8,892 nucleotides of DNA from NCBI GenBank assembly GCA_017651385.1, contig JAGCCY010000034.1:1-8892 (forward strand), given 5' to 3'. The notes beneath the pieces are model-generated. The model worked only from the letters and a program-made list of their open reading frames with translations. It did no database searches and was not told where the DNA came from. The position numbers and the translations under genes are program-made. This DNA is from Lachnospiraceae bacterium. Its GTDB lineage: Bacteria; Bacillota; Clostridia; Lachnospirales; Lachnospiraceae. Shown piece after piece: positions 1 to 6,763 of the stretch (positions are counted from its first letter, which is position 1; each line of letters begins with the position of its first letter).

Positions 1-2295
1 AAAAGCGGAAAAACAAAGATAACGAGGATCTTTCGTGATGTTGACGAACTCCCGCTTGCAGACAATCTTTCGGATCCTATCAGTGTTGCGCTTGAAAATT
101 CGGAGTTTTTGATCTGTGTATGTACTCCGAGATATCCGCAGTCGCGCTGGTGTATGAAGGAGATAGAAGTATTCCTTCAGACTCATCCGAGAGATCACCT
201 GCTCGTGCTTCTTGCAGAGGATGAGCCTGTCAACTCATTCCCCGAGATACTTAACTACGTGGAAGAGGAAGCTGTTGACGAAAACGGCAATAAGGTCAAG
301 GTCCGCAGGGAAATAGAGCCTCTTGCGGCAGATACGAGAGGAACGACCAGAAAAGAAGTATTAAAGGCAATGGATACAGCCGTCATTAAACTGGCTGCGG
401 CTATATTCGGGCTTAATTTTGATGACCTTAAACAGCGTCATCGTGAACAGAAAATGCGCCGTATGGCTGCCATATTCGGAAGTATCGGTGCGGCTGTGCT
501 CGGTTTTGCGATATTTGCGACATGCATGCTTGTCAAGATAAGCAGGCAGTACGATGAACTTGAAGACAGATTTGCGAATACGATGGCAACGGCTTCGCAT
601 ACCCTTGTCGAAGACGGTCTTAGAAAAGATGCGGTCTATGCGGTATGGGACGTGCTCCCGTACACCGACAACGGCAAGGTAAACGGAAATGCCTTAAGCG
701 CGCTTTATACCGCGATGAACGTCTATAAGGTAGACCCCGGCTATTTCCCGGTATCAAGTTATGACAGTTATTCGCAGGTATACGATATCGACTGGACCTA
801 TGACGGCAAATATCTTCTTACCAACATAGAATATGCGATAGTGGTCTATGATGCCGAAACCGGTGAAGATCTGGGTGAGATAATGAAAGATGACGAGAAT
901 CTTTTCTCTGAGGTCTTTACCGCAAGCTTTTGCGGATCTGACGGCTTTCTTGTCTCTGACGACGATGAAGTGACATATTATAAGATCGGAAGCGAACAGG
1001 GTGAGGCGTTAGGTATTCCGGCACCGTCTGTTTTGTTCAGTACTCCGGATACGGTAGTCGGAGTTGTGGGCGATAAGCTCTACGGAGTGGGAACCGGAGG
1101 AAAAGTTCTTTTTGAAACGGATATGAGCGAAGCGATCGGAAGCGGTGATTTTGCAGCCGAATACTTTTCTTTTACCGACGATCTTATAAGTCTGTGTCTT
1201 TCGGACCTCAATGACGACGGTGCGAAATATGTCGTTGTTGCGGACAGGTATACGGGTGAGATCGTGGACAGTTTAAAGAGCAGCAACACTTCGGGTATCG
1301 AGGCTCAGCTCGGCGGCGGAATACTGTATATCGGCGTGAGCAAGATCGATGATGAAACGGCCGAACTGTATACCGATGTGATCACGTACGATCTTTCGTC
1401 AGGATCGGCAGTATGGAAAGCAAGGCTTGACGGTTTTGCTTTCGGTGAAGATCTTGTGGATATGCTGGTTACCGAAAACTATGTATACGTTACCTCGACA
1501 TATGATATTGCCGCGATAAACAGAATAGACGGAAGTCTTGTTAAAGTACACACGCTGCCTCAGCCTGTCGTTACAGCCTGGCCGCAGGGCGATATAATGA
1601 TAACCGTTTTGACAAATGCGGAATCCTACGCGATCGAAGGCGATTACAGCGCGGATTTTACGGATTCCTTATATGAGGTCGTTCCGAAGGAAAACATTAC
1701 GGACGCTTATTATTTAAACGGCGATCTTTATTTTATGTTTGAGAGAGCTTCGTATATTTCCAAATATTCCGCCTCTGTCTCGCCGAGAGCGGAAAAGATC
1801 GATGATTACGATGTTTCCGGTCTGTACGATGATTATAAATCGGCGGATGATGAGATACTGGATGATTCCGACGCATACAATCTGCCCATATATACCTTTG
1901 ATACATCCTTCTATTCAAAGGATGAAGAGTTCATTGTCGCGATGTTCTCAGATCATACCGTAAGGGTATATGACAGAGCATCAAAGGCCAACATACTTTC
2001 ATTCATAACCGAAGACGAAACATATCAAAGCGATATGTACTATAGCGAGCTGACAGGCTCTTATATAATAAGCGGAGAATTTTACTCAAGGATCCTGGAT
2101 CAGAACTTTAACATCGTAAGCGTGGTCGACCGTATCGTGGGCGAAGAGGACGGCTGCTTCGTCCTCTATACAAAGGACTACATGTTCTTCAAGGTTCCTT
2201 ATGTCGGATATGACGAGATCATGGATGAAACGTATAAATACCTCGACGGATATGAACCTGAAGAAAGCGTAAAAGAAAAATACGGATTGAGATAG
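1..2295 (+). CDS. TIR domain / transmembrane / beta-propeller protein (5' partial)
   Basis: The frame is open from base 1, so the gene begins upstream; the TTG at 109 lies inside the TIR domain and is not the start. 764 codons are visible (residues numbered from base 1). Residues about 1-135 are the C-terminal part of a bacterial TIR domain: an FRDVDELP segment, an ALENSEFLI strand, and the SRWCMKE motif, whose Glu (residue 54) matches the conserved WCxxE glutamate used by NAD-cleaving TIR domains. A basic linker follows (FDDLKQRHREQKMRR, near 140-154), then one hydrophobic helix at about 155-179. Next comes a helical stretch (GLRKDAVYAVWDVLP) like the one preceding propellers in TIR- or NACHT-WD40 proteins. 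From about 216 there are WD40/PQQ-like strands, for example DIDWTYDGKYLLT and DHTVRVYDR. The C terminus, EEKYGLR-like, resembles natural ends in this family. Inferred topology: TIR inside, propeller outside. A role in signalling or phage defence is possible but unproven; ligand and substrate are unknown. Confidence 0.85.
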   Translation, partial: KSGKTKITRIFRDVDELPLADNLSDPISVALENSEFLICVCTPRYPQSRWCMKEIEVFLQTHPRDHLLVLLAEDEPVNSFPEILNYVEEEAVDENGNKVKVRREIEPLAADTRGTTRKEVLKAMDTAVIKLAAAIFGLNFDDLKQRHREQKMRRMAAIFGSIGAAVLGFAIFATCMLVKISRQYDELEDRFANTMATASHTLVEDGLRKDAVYAVWDVLPYTDNGKVNGNALSALYTAMNVYKVDPGYFPVSSYDSYSQVYDIDWTYDGKYLLTNIEYAIVVYDAETGEDLGEIMKDDENLFSEVFTASFCGSDGFLVSDDDEVTYYKIGSEQGEALGIPAPSVLFSTPDTVVGVVGDKLYGVGTGGKVLFETDMSEAIGSGDFAAEYFSFTDDLISLCLSDLNDDGAKYVVVADRYTGEIVDSLKSSNTSGIEAQLGGGILYIGVSKIDDETAELYTDVITYDLSSGSAVWKARLDGFAFGEDLVDMLVTENYVYVTSTYDIAAINRIDGSLVKVHTLPQPVVTAWPQGDIMITVLTNAESYAIEGDYSADFTDSLYEVVPKENITDAYYLNGDLYFMFERASYISKYSASVSPRAEKIDDYDVSGLYDDYKSADDEILDDSDAYNLPIYTFDTSFYSKDEEFIVAMFSDHTVRVYDRASKANILSFITEDETYQSDMYYSELTGSYIISGEFYSRILDQNFNIVSVVDRIVGEEDGCFVLYTKDYMFFKVPYVGYDEIMDETYKYLDGYEPEESVKEKYGLR

Positions 2296-2298
2296 CAC

Positions 2299-2327
2299 TT
2301 GCATTTGTGGAAGCATTGTGTTAGACT
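2299..2327 (+). promoter_or_regulatory. Candidate extended -10 promoter for rpsO
   Basis: A weak -35 box TTGCAT (2299-2304) is separated by exactly 17 bases from a -10 box TAGACT (2322-2327). A TG dinucleotide sits one base upstream of the -10 (2319-2320), the extended -10 arrangement. Initiation would be expected near 2334, which is the first base of the leader hairpin arm. It begins 4 bases after the stop codon of the TIR gene, which has no visible terminator before rpsO, so read-through from upstream is also possible. Judged by eye only. Confidence 0.45.
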
Positions 2328-2333
2328 TATCAA

Positions 2334-2434
2334 GGTCTGCGTTTATGCTTTTTATCGCAGATCGGAAACCAACCCTTTCAAGGACCAGGGAGACTCCAGC
2401 CCGGCACTTTGGAAGAGGCGATTAACATTTCACC
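2334..2434 (+). promoter_or_regulatory. Structured rpsO 5' leader, possible S15 autoregulatory element
   Basis: An 8-bp stem pairs 2334-2341 (GGTCTGCG) with 2356-2363 (CGCAGATC) around a 14-base loop. It sits at the predicted 5' end of the transcript. Downstream, short pairings are possible: CCAA 2369-2372 with TTGG 2409-2412, enclosing CCCT 2373-2376 with AGGG 2387-2390, which could form a multi-branch fold. In several bacterial groups S15 represses its own mRNA by binding leader structures that differ between lineages. This leader has the right place and length for that, but I cannot match it to a named S15 leader class. No T-run follows the stem, so it is not a terminator for the upstream gene. 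Confidence 0.35.
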
Positions 2435-2449
2435 AAGGAGGAAACAAAA

Positions 2450-2716
2450 ATGATTTCTAAGGAAAAGAAAACAGCAATCATCAAAGAGTATGCCACAAAG
2501 GAAGGCGATACCGGTTCACCTGAAGTACAGGTTGCAGTACTTACGGCAAGGATTCAGGAGCTTACCGAGCACTTAAAGGCTAACCCCAATGACAATCATT
2601 CCAAGCGCGGTCTTGATATGATGATCGGTCAGAGACGTGGCTTACTTGCATATCTTAAGAAGAAGGATATCGAAAGATATCGTACTTTAATTGCAAAGTT
2701 AGGCTTAAGAAAGTAA
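2450..2716 (+). CDS. rpsO: 30S ribosomal protein S15
   Basis: This 88-residue protein has the normal S15 length and wording: [17 protein letters not shown] (about 19-35), LTEHLK, then HSKRGL and the basic segment from [12 protein letters not shown] to the C terminus. S15 is a primary binder of the 16S rRNA central domain, at the helix 20-21-22 junction, and also forms an intersubunit bridge. The ATG start at 2450 is set by a perfect AAGGAGG (2435-2441) 8 bases upstream. The gene has its own candidate promoter and leader and ends 7 bases before a strong intrinsic terminator. pnp follows downstream, the same order as in E. coli and many other bacteria. Confidence 0.98.
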   Translation: MISKEKKTAIIKEYATKEGDTGSPEVQVAVLTARIQELTEHLKANPNDNHSKRGLDMMIGQRRGLLAYLKKKDIERYRTLIAKLGLRK

Positions 2717-2722
2717 ATAAAT

Positions 2723-2749
2723 GGGGCGGGCTTTTGCCTGCCCTTTTTA
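2723..2749 (+). terminator. Intrinsic terminator after rpsO
   Basis: GGGCGGGC (2724-2731) pairs with GCCTGCCC (2736-2743) as an 8-bp GC-rich stem with one G-U pair, a TTTT loop and a T-tract at 2744-2748. It lies just after the rpsO stop. I see no convincing promoter between it and pnp, so pnp may depend on read-through here, as in the E. coli rpsO-pnp operon. Confidence 0.9.
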
Positions 2750-2773
2750 TACGCTGTTTCAAAAGTTATCAAT

Positions 2774-2853
2774 TTGACGGAAGACGCATCGAGACCACTG
2801 ACCGGTATATCGTATACGGTGTTTCGATCAGTAGTTTCGGTATCTTCTGTCAA
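2774..2853 (+). promoter_or_regulatory. Long imperfect hairpin in the pnp leader (RNase III-type candidate)
   Basis: Nearly the whole rpsO-pnp gap folds on itself. Pairing runs 2774-2784 with 2843-2853 (11 bp, one G-U), then 2788-2795 with 2834-2841 (8 bp, two G-U), a C-A mismatch, and 2797-2801 with 2828-2832 (5 bp). The tip (2803-2812 with 2817-2826) pairs with one T-T mismatch and several G-U pairs around a TATA loop. The only large interruption is a 3-by-1 internal loop (2785-2787 against 2842). No T-run follows, so it is not a terminator; it ends 24 bases before the pnp start codon and leaves the Shine-Dalgarno site free. In E. coli a long hairpin at this place is cut by RNase III and then lets PNPase destabilise its own mRNA. 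A similar role is an inference; a small palindromic mobile repeat (MITE or REP-like) is the main alternative. Confidence 0.7.
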
Positions 2854-2876
2854 TACACAATAGAAAGGAGATACAG

Positions 2877-3809
2877 ATGTATAACAATTTCACAATGGAA
2901 CTTGCCGGACGTACCTTAAGCGTTGACATCAACAGAGTAGGTAAGCAGGCAAACGGCTGTGCTTTGATGAAGTACGGCGACACAACGGTTCTTTCGACAG
3001 CAACAGCTTCCGAAAAGCCCAGAGACGGGATCGATTTCTTCCCTCTTTCGGTTGAATACGAAGAAAAGGCTTATGCGGTAGGAAAGATCCCCGGAGGATT
3101 CAATAAGCGTGAGGGTAAGGCAAGCGAGAATGCGATCCTTACAAGCCGTGTCATCGACCGCCCCATGCGTCCTCTTTTCCCCAAGGATTATCGTAATGAC
3201 GTAACCCTTAACAATATGGTAATGAGCGTTGACCCCGAATGCCGTCCCGAGCTCGTAGCTATGCTCGGAGCTTCGATCTCGACCTGCATTTCCGATATTC
3301 CTTTTGACGGCCCCTGCGCTATGACTCAGGTCGGCCTCGTAAACGGTGAGTTCATCATCAACCCTTCCCAGCAGCAGTGGAAAGAAGGCGACCTTCAGAT
3401 GACGGTTGCTTCCACAAAGGAAAAGGTCATCATGATCGAAGCCGGTGCAAAGGAAGTTCCCGAAGACAAGGTTCTCGAAGCCATCTACAAGGCTCACGAC
3501 GTTAACCAGACAGTCATCGCATTTATCGAAAAGATCGTTGCTGAGGTTGGTAAGCCGAAGCACGAATACACATCCTGCGCTATCCCTCAGGAAATGTTCG
3601 ATGCAATGAAAGCCATCGTAACACCCGAAGAGATGGAAACAGCGGTATTTACCGATGAGAAGCAGGTTCGTGAAGAGAATATAAGACAGATCACCGAAAG
3701 ACTTGAAGAAGCATTTGCCGATAACGAAGAGTGGCTTGCTATCTTAGGTGAAGCAATCTATCAGTACGAAAAGAAAACGGTTCGTAAGATGATCTTAAAG
3801 GATCACTAG
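2877..3809 (+). CDS. pnp: PNPase N-terminal half, ends at premature TAG
   Basis: This is the 310-residue product expected if the TAG terminates. It holds the first RNase PH domain, with the GKIPGGFNKREGK loop at about 67-80 that contributes to the RNA channel in PNPases, and the full helical domain ending in KKTVRKMILKDH. The first RNase PH domain of PNPase lacks phosphorolytic activity but builds the trimer, so this fragment alone should not degrade RNA. The cut falls exactly at the boundary to the second RNase PH domain. Stability of such a fragment is unknown. Confidence 0.75.
   Translation: MYNNFTMELAGRTLSVDINRVGKQANGCALMKYGDTTVLSTATASEKPRDGIDFFPLSVEYEEKAYAVGKIPGGFNKREGKASENAILTSRVIDRPMRPLFPKDYRNDVTLNNMVMSVDPECRPELVAMLGASISTCISDIPFDGPCAMTQVGLVNGEFIINPSQQQWKEGDLQMTVASTKEKVIMIEAGAKEVPEDKVLEAIYKAHDVNQTVIAFIEKIVAEVGKPKHEYTSCAIPQEMFDAMKAIVTPEEMETAVFTDEKQVREENIRQITERLEEAFADNEEWLAILGEAIYQYEKKTVRKMILKDH
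3807..3809 (+). other. In-frame TAG at codon 311 of pnp
   Basis: The flanking residues are MILKDH before and RPDGREITQIRPL after; firmicute PNPases commonly read DEHKRPDGR or similar here, so lysine is the expected residue. AAG to TAG is a single A-to-T change. TAG also ends the TIR gene, prfC and the Asp23-family gene at natural family ends, so TAG is an ordinary stop codon in this genome. Confidence 0.9.
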
Positions 3810-3890
3810 CGTCCCGACGGAAGAGAGATCACACAGATCAGACCTCTTTGCGCTGAAGTTGATATCATCCCGAGAGTTCACGGTTCTTCA

Positions 3891-4964
3891 ATGTTTACCC
3901 GTGGACAGACACAGATCTGCGATGTATGTACACTCGCTCCTCTTTCAGAGGTTCAGAAGATCGACGGTCTTGATGACAACGTAACAGAGAAGAGATATAT
4001 GCACCATTACAACTTCCCTGCATACTCCGTTGGCGAGACAAAAGTAAGCCGCGGTCCCGGACGTAGAGAGATCGGACACGGTGCACTTGCAGAGAGAGCA
4101 CTTCTCCCCGTACTTCCTTCGGTTGATGAGTTCCCTTATGCGATCCGCTGCGTATCCGAAACATTTGAGTCAAACGGTTCCACATCAATGGCTTCCACCT
4201 GTGCATCATGTATGTCACTTATGGCAGCCGGTGTTCCGATAAAGAAGATGGTTGCAGGTATTTCCTGCGGTCTTGTTACAGGCGATACTGATGATGATTT
4301 CGTACTCCTTACCGATATCCAGGGTCTTGAAGACTTCTTCGGAGACATGGACTTTAAGGTAACAGGTACAACAGACGGTATCACAGCCATCCAGATGGAT
4401 ATCAAGATCCACGGTCTTACAAGACCCATCGTTGAAGGCGCTATCGCAAGATGCCGTGAAGCAAGACTCTTCATCATGGATAACTGTATGAAGAAGGCAA
4501 TTGCCGAGCCCAGACCGACCGTTAACGAGTACGCACCCAAGATCATCTCCTTACAGATCGATCCCGAAAAGATCGGTGATGTTGTGGGACAGAAGGGTAA
4601 GACCATTAATGCGATCATCGCTGAGACCGGCGTAAAGATCGATATAAACGATGACGGTATGGTAAGCGTTTGCGGTACCGACAAGGCAATGATGGACAAG
4701 GCTGTTGAATATATCAATACGATCGTATCCGACTTCGAAGAAGGCAAGATCTACAAGGGTAAGGTCGTATCCATCAAGGAATTCGGCGCATTCATCGAGT
4801 TCGCACCTGGAAAAGAAGGCATGGTCCACATCTCCAAGATTGCCAAGGAGAGGATCGATCATGTTGAAGATGTTCTCACATTGGGAGATAAGGTTACCGT
4901 CGTATGTCTTGGAAAAGACAAGATGGGACGTATCAGTTTCTCGATCAAGGACGCACAGCAGTAA
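3891..4964 (+). CDS. pnp: PNPase C-terminal part (RNase PH 2, KH, S1), downstream of the TAG
   Basis: The first in-frame start after the TAG is the ATG at 3891, which would give 357 residues. It would omit the first 27 residues of the second RNase PH domain (RPDGR through HGSS), a strand region that other PNPases keep. No good Shine-Dalgarno site precedes it and no other ATG, GTG or TTG in frame lies between 3810 and 3890. Separate translation of an active subunit therefore looks unlikely. The segment carries the catalytic residues, a KH domain and a C-terminal S1 domain (KGKVVSIKEFGAFIEF), both RNA binding. It is best read as the second part of one interrupted gene. Confidence 0.6.
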   Translation: MFTRGQTQICDVCTLAPLSEVQKIDGLDDNVTEKRYMHHYNFPAYSVGETKVSRGPGRREIGHGALAERALLPVLPSVDEFPYAIRCVSETFESNGSTSMASTCASCMSLMAAGVPIKKMVAGISCGLVTGDTDDDFVLLTDIQGLEDFFGDMDFKVTGTTDGITAIQMDIKIHGLTRPIVEGAIARCREARLFIMDNCMKKAIAEPRPTVNEYAPKIISLQIDPEKIGDVVGQKGKTINAIIAETGVKIDINDDGMVSVCGTDKAMMDKAVEYINTIVSDFEEGKIYKGKVVSIKEFGAFIEFAPGKEGMVHISKIAKERIDHVEDVLTLGDKVTVVCLGKDKMGRISFSIKDAQQ

Positions 4965-4979
4965 ATTTTTTGAAGGTGG

Positions 4980-5009
4980 AAAGGCGTATGCGCAAGCGTA
5001 CGCCTTTTT
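4980..5009 (+). terminator. Intrinsic terminator after pnp
   Basis: AAGGCGTATGC (4981-4991) pairs with GCGTACGCCTT (4996-5006) around a GCAA tetraloop of the stable GNRA type, with one U-G pair; the T-tract is 5005-5009. It begins 15 bases after the pnp stop and separates pnp from lspA. Confidence 0.9.
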
Positions 5010-5042
5010 GAATATGACCGTATCGGTCTTAAGGGAATCATA

Positions 5043-5555
5043 ATGAAGAAAAAGATAATATTTTCATTTTTGTCTGTTTTAATGATATTTGCGGACAGAG
5101 TATCCAAATCGTGGATAGTCGAAAACTTAAAGGGTAAGGACAACATCGTCTGGATAAAGAACGTATTCGAGCTTGAATATCTTGAGAATACCGGTGCGGC
5201 TTTTTCAAGCTTTTCCGGAAAGCAGACGTTTTTACTGACTCTTACATCGATAATACTCATATTTGCGATATTTGAGTTTATAAGGATACCCGATAAAAAG
5301 AGATTCGACCTTTTACATCTTGCATTTGCGATGCTCATAGCGGGCGCGATCGGCAACATGATCGACAGGATAAGACAGGGCTATGTTGTGGACTTCTTTT
5401 ATTTTGTACCGATCAATTTCCCGAGGTTTAACGTAGCTGACTGCTTTATAACCCTTTCCGCGATCTTACTGGGTGTTTTGCTCATTTTTGTGTATAAGGA
5501 CGAGGAGACGGCTTTCCTGTTTTCTTTTAAAAAGAAAGATGATGTGGTAAAATAA
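5043..5555 (+). CDS. lspA: Lipoprotein signal peptidase (signal peptidase II)
   Basis: LspA is an inner-membrane aspartyl protease that removes the signal peptide from diacylglyceryl-modified prolipoproteins. The 170-residue protein has four hydrophobic segments (about 5-22, 62-81, 90-107, 132-151). Family motifs are present: ADRVSK (17-22), ENTGAAFS (48-55), GNMIDR (104-109), VVDFF (115-119) and FNVAD (129-133). The catalytic pair is Asp117 and Asp133. ADR replaces the more frequent DQ in the first motif, which is a tolerated variation. The start ATG follows AAGGG (5031-5035) with a 7-base gap. It lies 33 bases after a terminator and no clear promoter is visible, so its transcription may come from read-through or a weak promoter. 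A highly charged tail (FKKKDDVVK) faces the cytoplasm by prediction. Confidence 0.96.
   Translation: MKKKIIFSFLSVLMIFADRVSKSWIVENLKGKDNIVWIKNVFELEYLENTGAAFSSFSGKQTFLLTLTSIILIFAIFEFIRIPDKKRFDLLHLAFAMLIAGAIGNMIDRIRQGYVVDFFYFVPINFPRFNVADCFITLSAILLGVLLIFVYKDEETAFLFSFKKKDDVVK
5545..5553 (+). promoter_or_regulatory. Possible extended -10 element upstream of deoB
   Basis: TG, one base, then TAAAAT (5548-5553) overlaps the last codons of lspA, 31 bases before the deoB start. The -35 region about 17 bases upstream (TTTTAA) is poor. It could give deoB and the genes after it some independent transcription. Weak evidence. Confidence 0.25.
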
Positions 5556-5584
5556 AAGGTAAGAATTTTTTAAGGAGGGTCAGC

Positions 5585-6748
5585 ATGAGTAAGAGAGTAT
5601 TTCTTGTAGTTCTGGACAGTTTCGGTATCGGTGAAGCGCCTGATGCGGCTGCTTACGGCGATGTCGGGACGAACACCTTAAGGTCTATTTCCAAAAGCCA
5701 ATTCTTTAATATGGATAATCTTAAAAAGATGGGCTTTTTCAATATAGACGGTGTGGATTTTTTGGACGGTGTTGACGATCCTACGGGCGGTTTTGCAAGA
5801 CTTACCGAGATTTCCAAAGGTAAGGACACAACGACCGGCCACTGGGAGATGGCGGGCATCAATTCTTCGACCCCCATGCCCACGTATCCCGACGGTTTCC
5901 CCAAAGAAGTAATAGATGAATTTGAAAAAGTAACGGGAAGAGGCGTTCTGTGCAACAAACCCTATTCAGGTACGGTAGTCATCAATGAGTACGGTGACGA
6001 GCATGTAAAGACCGGTAAGCTCATAGTGTACACTTCAGCGGATTCTGTGTTCCAGATCGCCGCACACGAGGATGTGGTCCCTGTTGAAGAGCTTTACGAC
6101 ATCTGCAGAAAAGCAAGAAAGATCCTTCAGGGAAAGCACGGTGTGGGCCGTGTTATCGCGCGTCCCTTCATCGGAAGCGGAAACGGAAATTATACACGTA
6201 CCAACAGAAGGCACGATTTTTCGCTTGAACCCACTGCGGTCACGATGCTCGACCAGCTTAAGGCTGCGGGCAAGGACGTACTTGCCATAGGCAAGATAAA
6301 CGATATCTTTGCGGGCAAAGGAATAACCGATTACGTATACACTCCGGGCGGAAATCCCGAAGGAATAGACAAGACGATCGAGTGGATGGATCGTGATTTT
6401 GACGGCCTCTGCTTTGTAAACCTTGTGGATACCGATATGATATACGGCCACAGAAACGATGTGGACGGCTATGCAAAAGCAATAGCTTATTATGATTCAA
6501 AGCTTCCCGAGATCTTAAGTAAGATGCGGGATGACGATATATTGATGATGACGGCGGATCACGGCTGCGACCCCGGATTTACACAGTCTACGGATCATTC
6601 CAGAGAGTATGTGTTCTTTGTAATGTACGGGAAGAATGTGCGCCCGGGCAACAGAGGTACCAGAAGTACCTTTGCCGATGTCGGAGCGACTGTGCTTGAT
6701 TACTTTGACATTAAGCCTGAATTCGCCGGAGAAAGTATGTTAAAGTAA
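5585..6748 (+). CDS. deoB: Phosphopentomutase
   Basis: DeoB interconverts ribose 1-phosphate (or deoxyribose 1-phosphate) and the 5-phosphate, linking nucleoside phosphorolysis to the pentose phosphate pathway. The 387-residue length is usual for the cytosolic prokaryotic form of the alkaline phosphatase superfamily. Metal and catalytic residues are visible: Asp11 in VLDSFGIGEAPDA, the phosphorylated Thr83 in KDTTTGHWE, Asp284 and His289 in VDTDMIYGHRND, Asp325-His326 in TADHGCDP and His338 in STDHSREY. The start is set by AAGGAGGG (5572-5579) with about 5 bases to the ATG. It sits 29 bases after lspA, without the deoxynucleoside phosphorylase genes often found beside deoB, so here it is a member of a mixed housekeeping run. 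Confidence 0.97.
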   Translation: MSKRVFLVVLDSFGIGEAPDAAAYGDVGTNTLRSISKSQFFNMDNLKKMGFFNIDGVDFLDGVDDPTGGFARLTEISKGKDTTTGHWEMAGINSSTPMPTYPDGFPKEVIDEFEKVTGRGVLCNKPYSGTVVINEYGDEHVKTGKLIVYTSADSVFQIAAHEDVVPVEELYDICRKARKILQGKHGVGRVIARPFIGSGNGNYTRTNRRHDFSLEPTAVTMLDQLKAAGKDVLAIGKINDIFAGKGITDYVYTPGGNPEGIDKTIEWMDRDFDGLCFVNLVDTDMIYGHRNDVDGYAKAIAYYDSKLPEILSKMRDDDILMMTADHGCDPGFTQSTDHSREYVFFVMYGKNVRPGNRGTRSTFADVGATVLDYFDIKPEFAGESMLK

Positions 6749-6752
6749 GGAG
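6747..6752 (+). promoter_or_regulatory. Ribosome binding site deciding the prfC GTG start
   Basis: AAGGAG overlaps the deoB stop codon (6746-6748) and lies 11 bases before the GTG at 6764. The spacing is longer than usual, but the GTG gives the standard short RF3 N terminus before the G1 loop and no ATG is available in frame nearby. Overlap with the deoB stop suggests translational coupling. Confidence 0.65.
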
Positions 6753-6763
6753 TTTTTGGTTAA

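Larger units (their letters stand above)
2877..4964 (+). pseudogene. pnp: Polynucleotide phosphorylase gene interrupted by an in-frame TAG
   Basis: Ignoring one TAG at codon 311, this is a complete 695-residue PNPase. The enzyme degrades RNA 3' to 5' by phosphorolysis, forms a trimer and works in mRNA turnover. Domains: RNase PH 1 (about 1-210), helical domain (about 240-305), RNase PH 2 (about 312-540), KH (about 560-600, with VVGQKGK) and S1 (about 620-690). Active-site features are intact: phosphate-binding GRREIGHG (Arg396-Arg397), SNGSTSMAS near 434-442, and Asp486, Asp492 and Lys494 in the EDFFGDMDFK segment. The start is fixed by AAAGGAG 6 bases before the ATG. Both halves lie in the same frame with no other stop or frameshift, so the interruption is a single-codon event. 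It is marked as pseudogene because of the stop, but read-through or a sequence error would restore a normal gene. Confidence 0.85.

Noticed and set aside
2334..2363. Hairpin as terminator of the TIR gene.
   Set aside because: No T-tract follows the stem; the next bases are GGAAACC.
2345..2425. A 26-codon ATG-initiated reading frame in the rpsO leader, a possible leader peptide.
   Set aside because: Its ATG lies in the hairpin loop, the only AAGG upstream (2332-2335) is at or before the predicted transcript start, and the peptide shows no regulatory codon run.
2774..2802. Promoter for pnp from the TTGACG at 2774-2779.
   Set aside because: No acceptable -10 box lies 16-18 bases downstream, and the site is buried in the hairpin arm.
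2916..3563. Long antisense open frame (215 codons) opposite pnp.
   Set aside because: It mirrors a strongly conserved coding region, has no ribosome binding site support and resembles no family; a codon-bias shadow.
3807..3809. TAG in pnp as pyrrolysine or a genome-wide reassigned codon.
   Set aside because: TAG ends the TIR gene at its family-typical KYGL end, and ends prfC and the Asp23-family gene at normal lengths just before the next gene. Pyrrolysine is also not known from PNPase and the expected residue is ordinary lysine.
4136..4747. Antisense open frame (203 codons) opposite the second half of pnp.
   Set aside because: Shadow of the PNPase coding frame; no recognisable domain or start signal.
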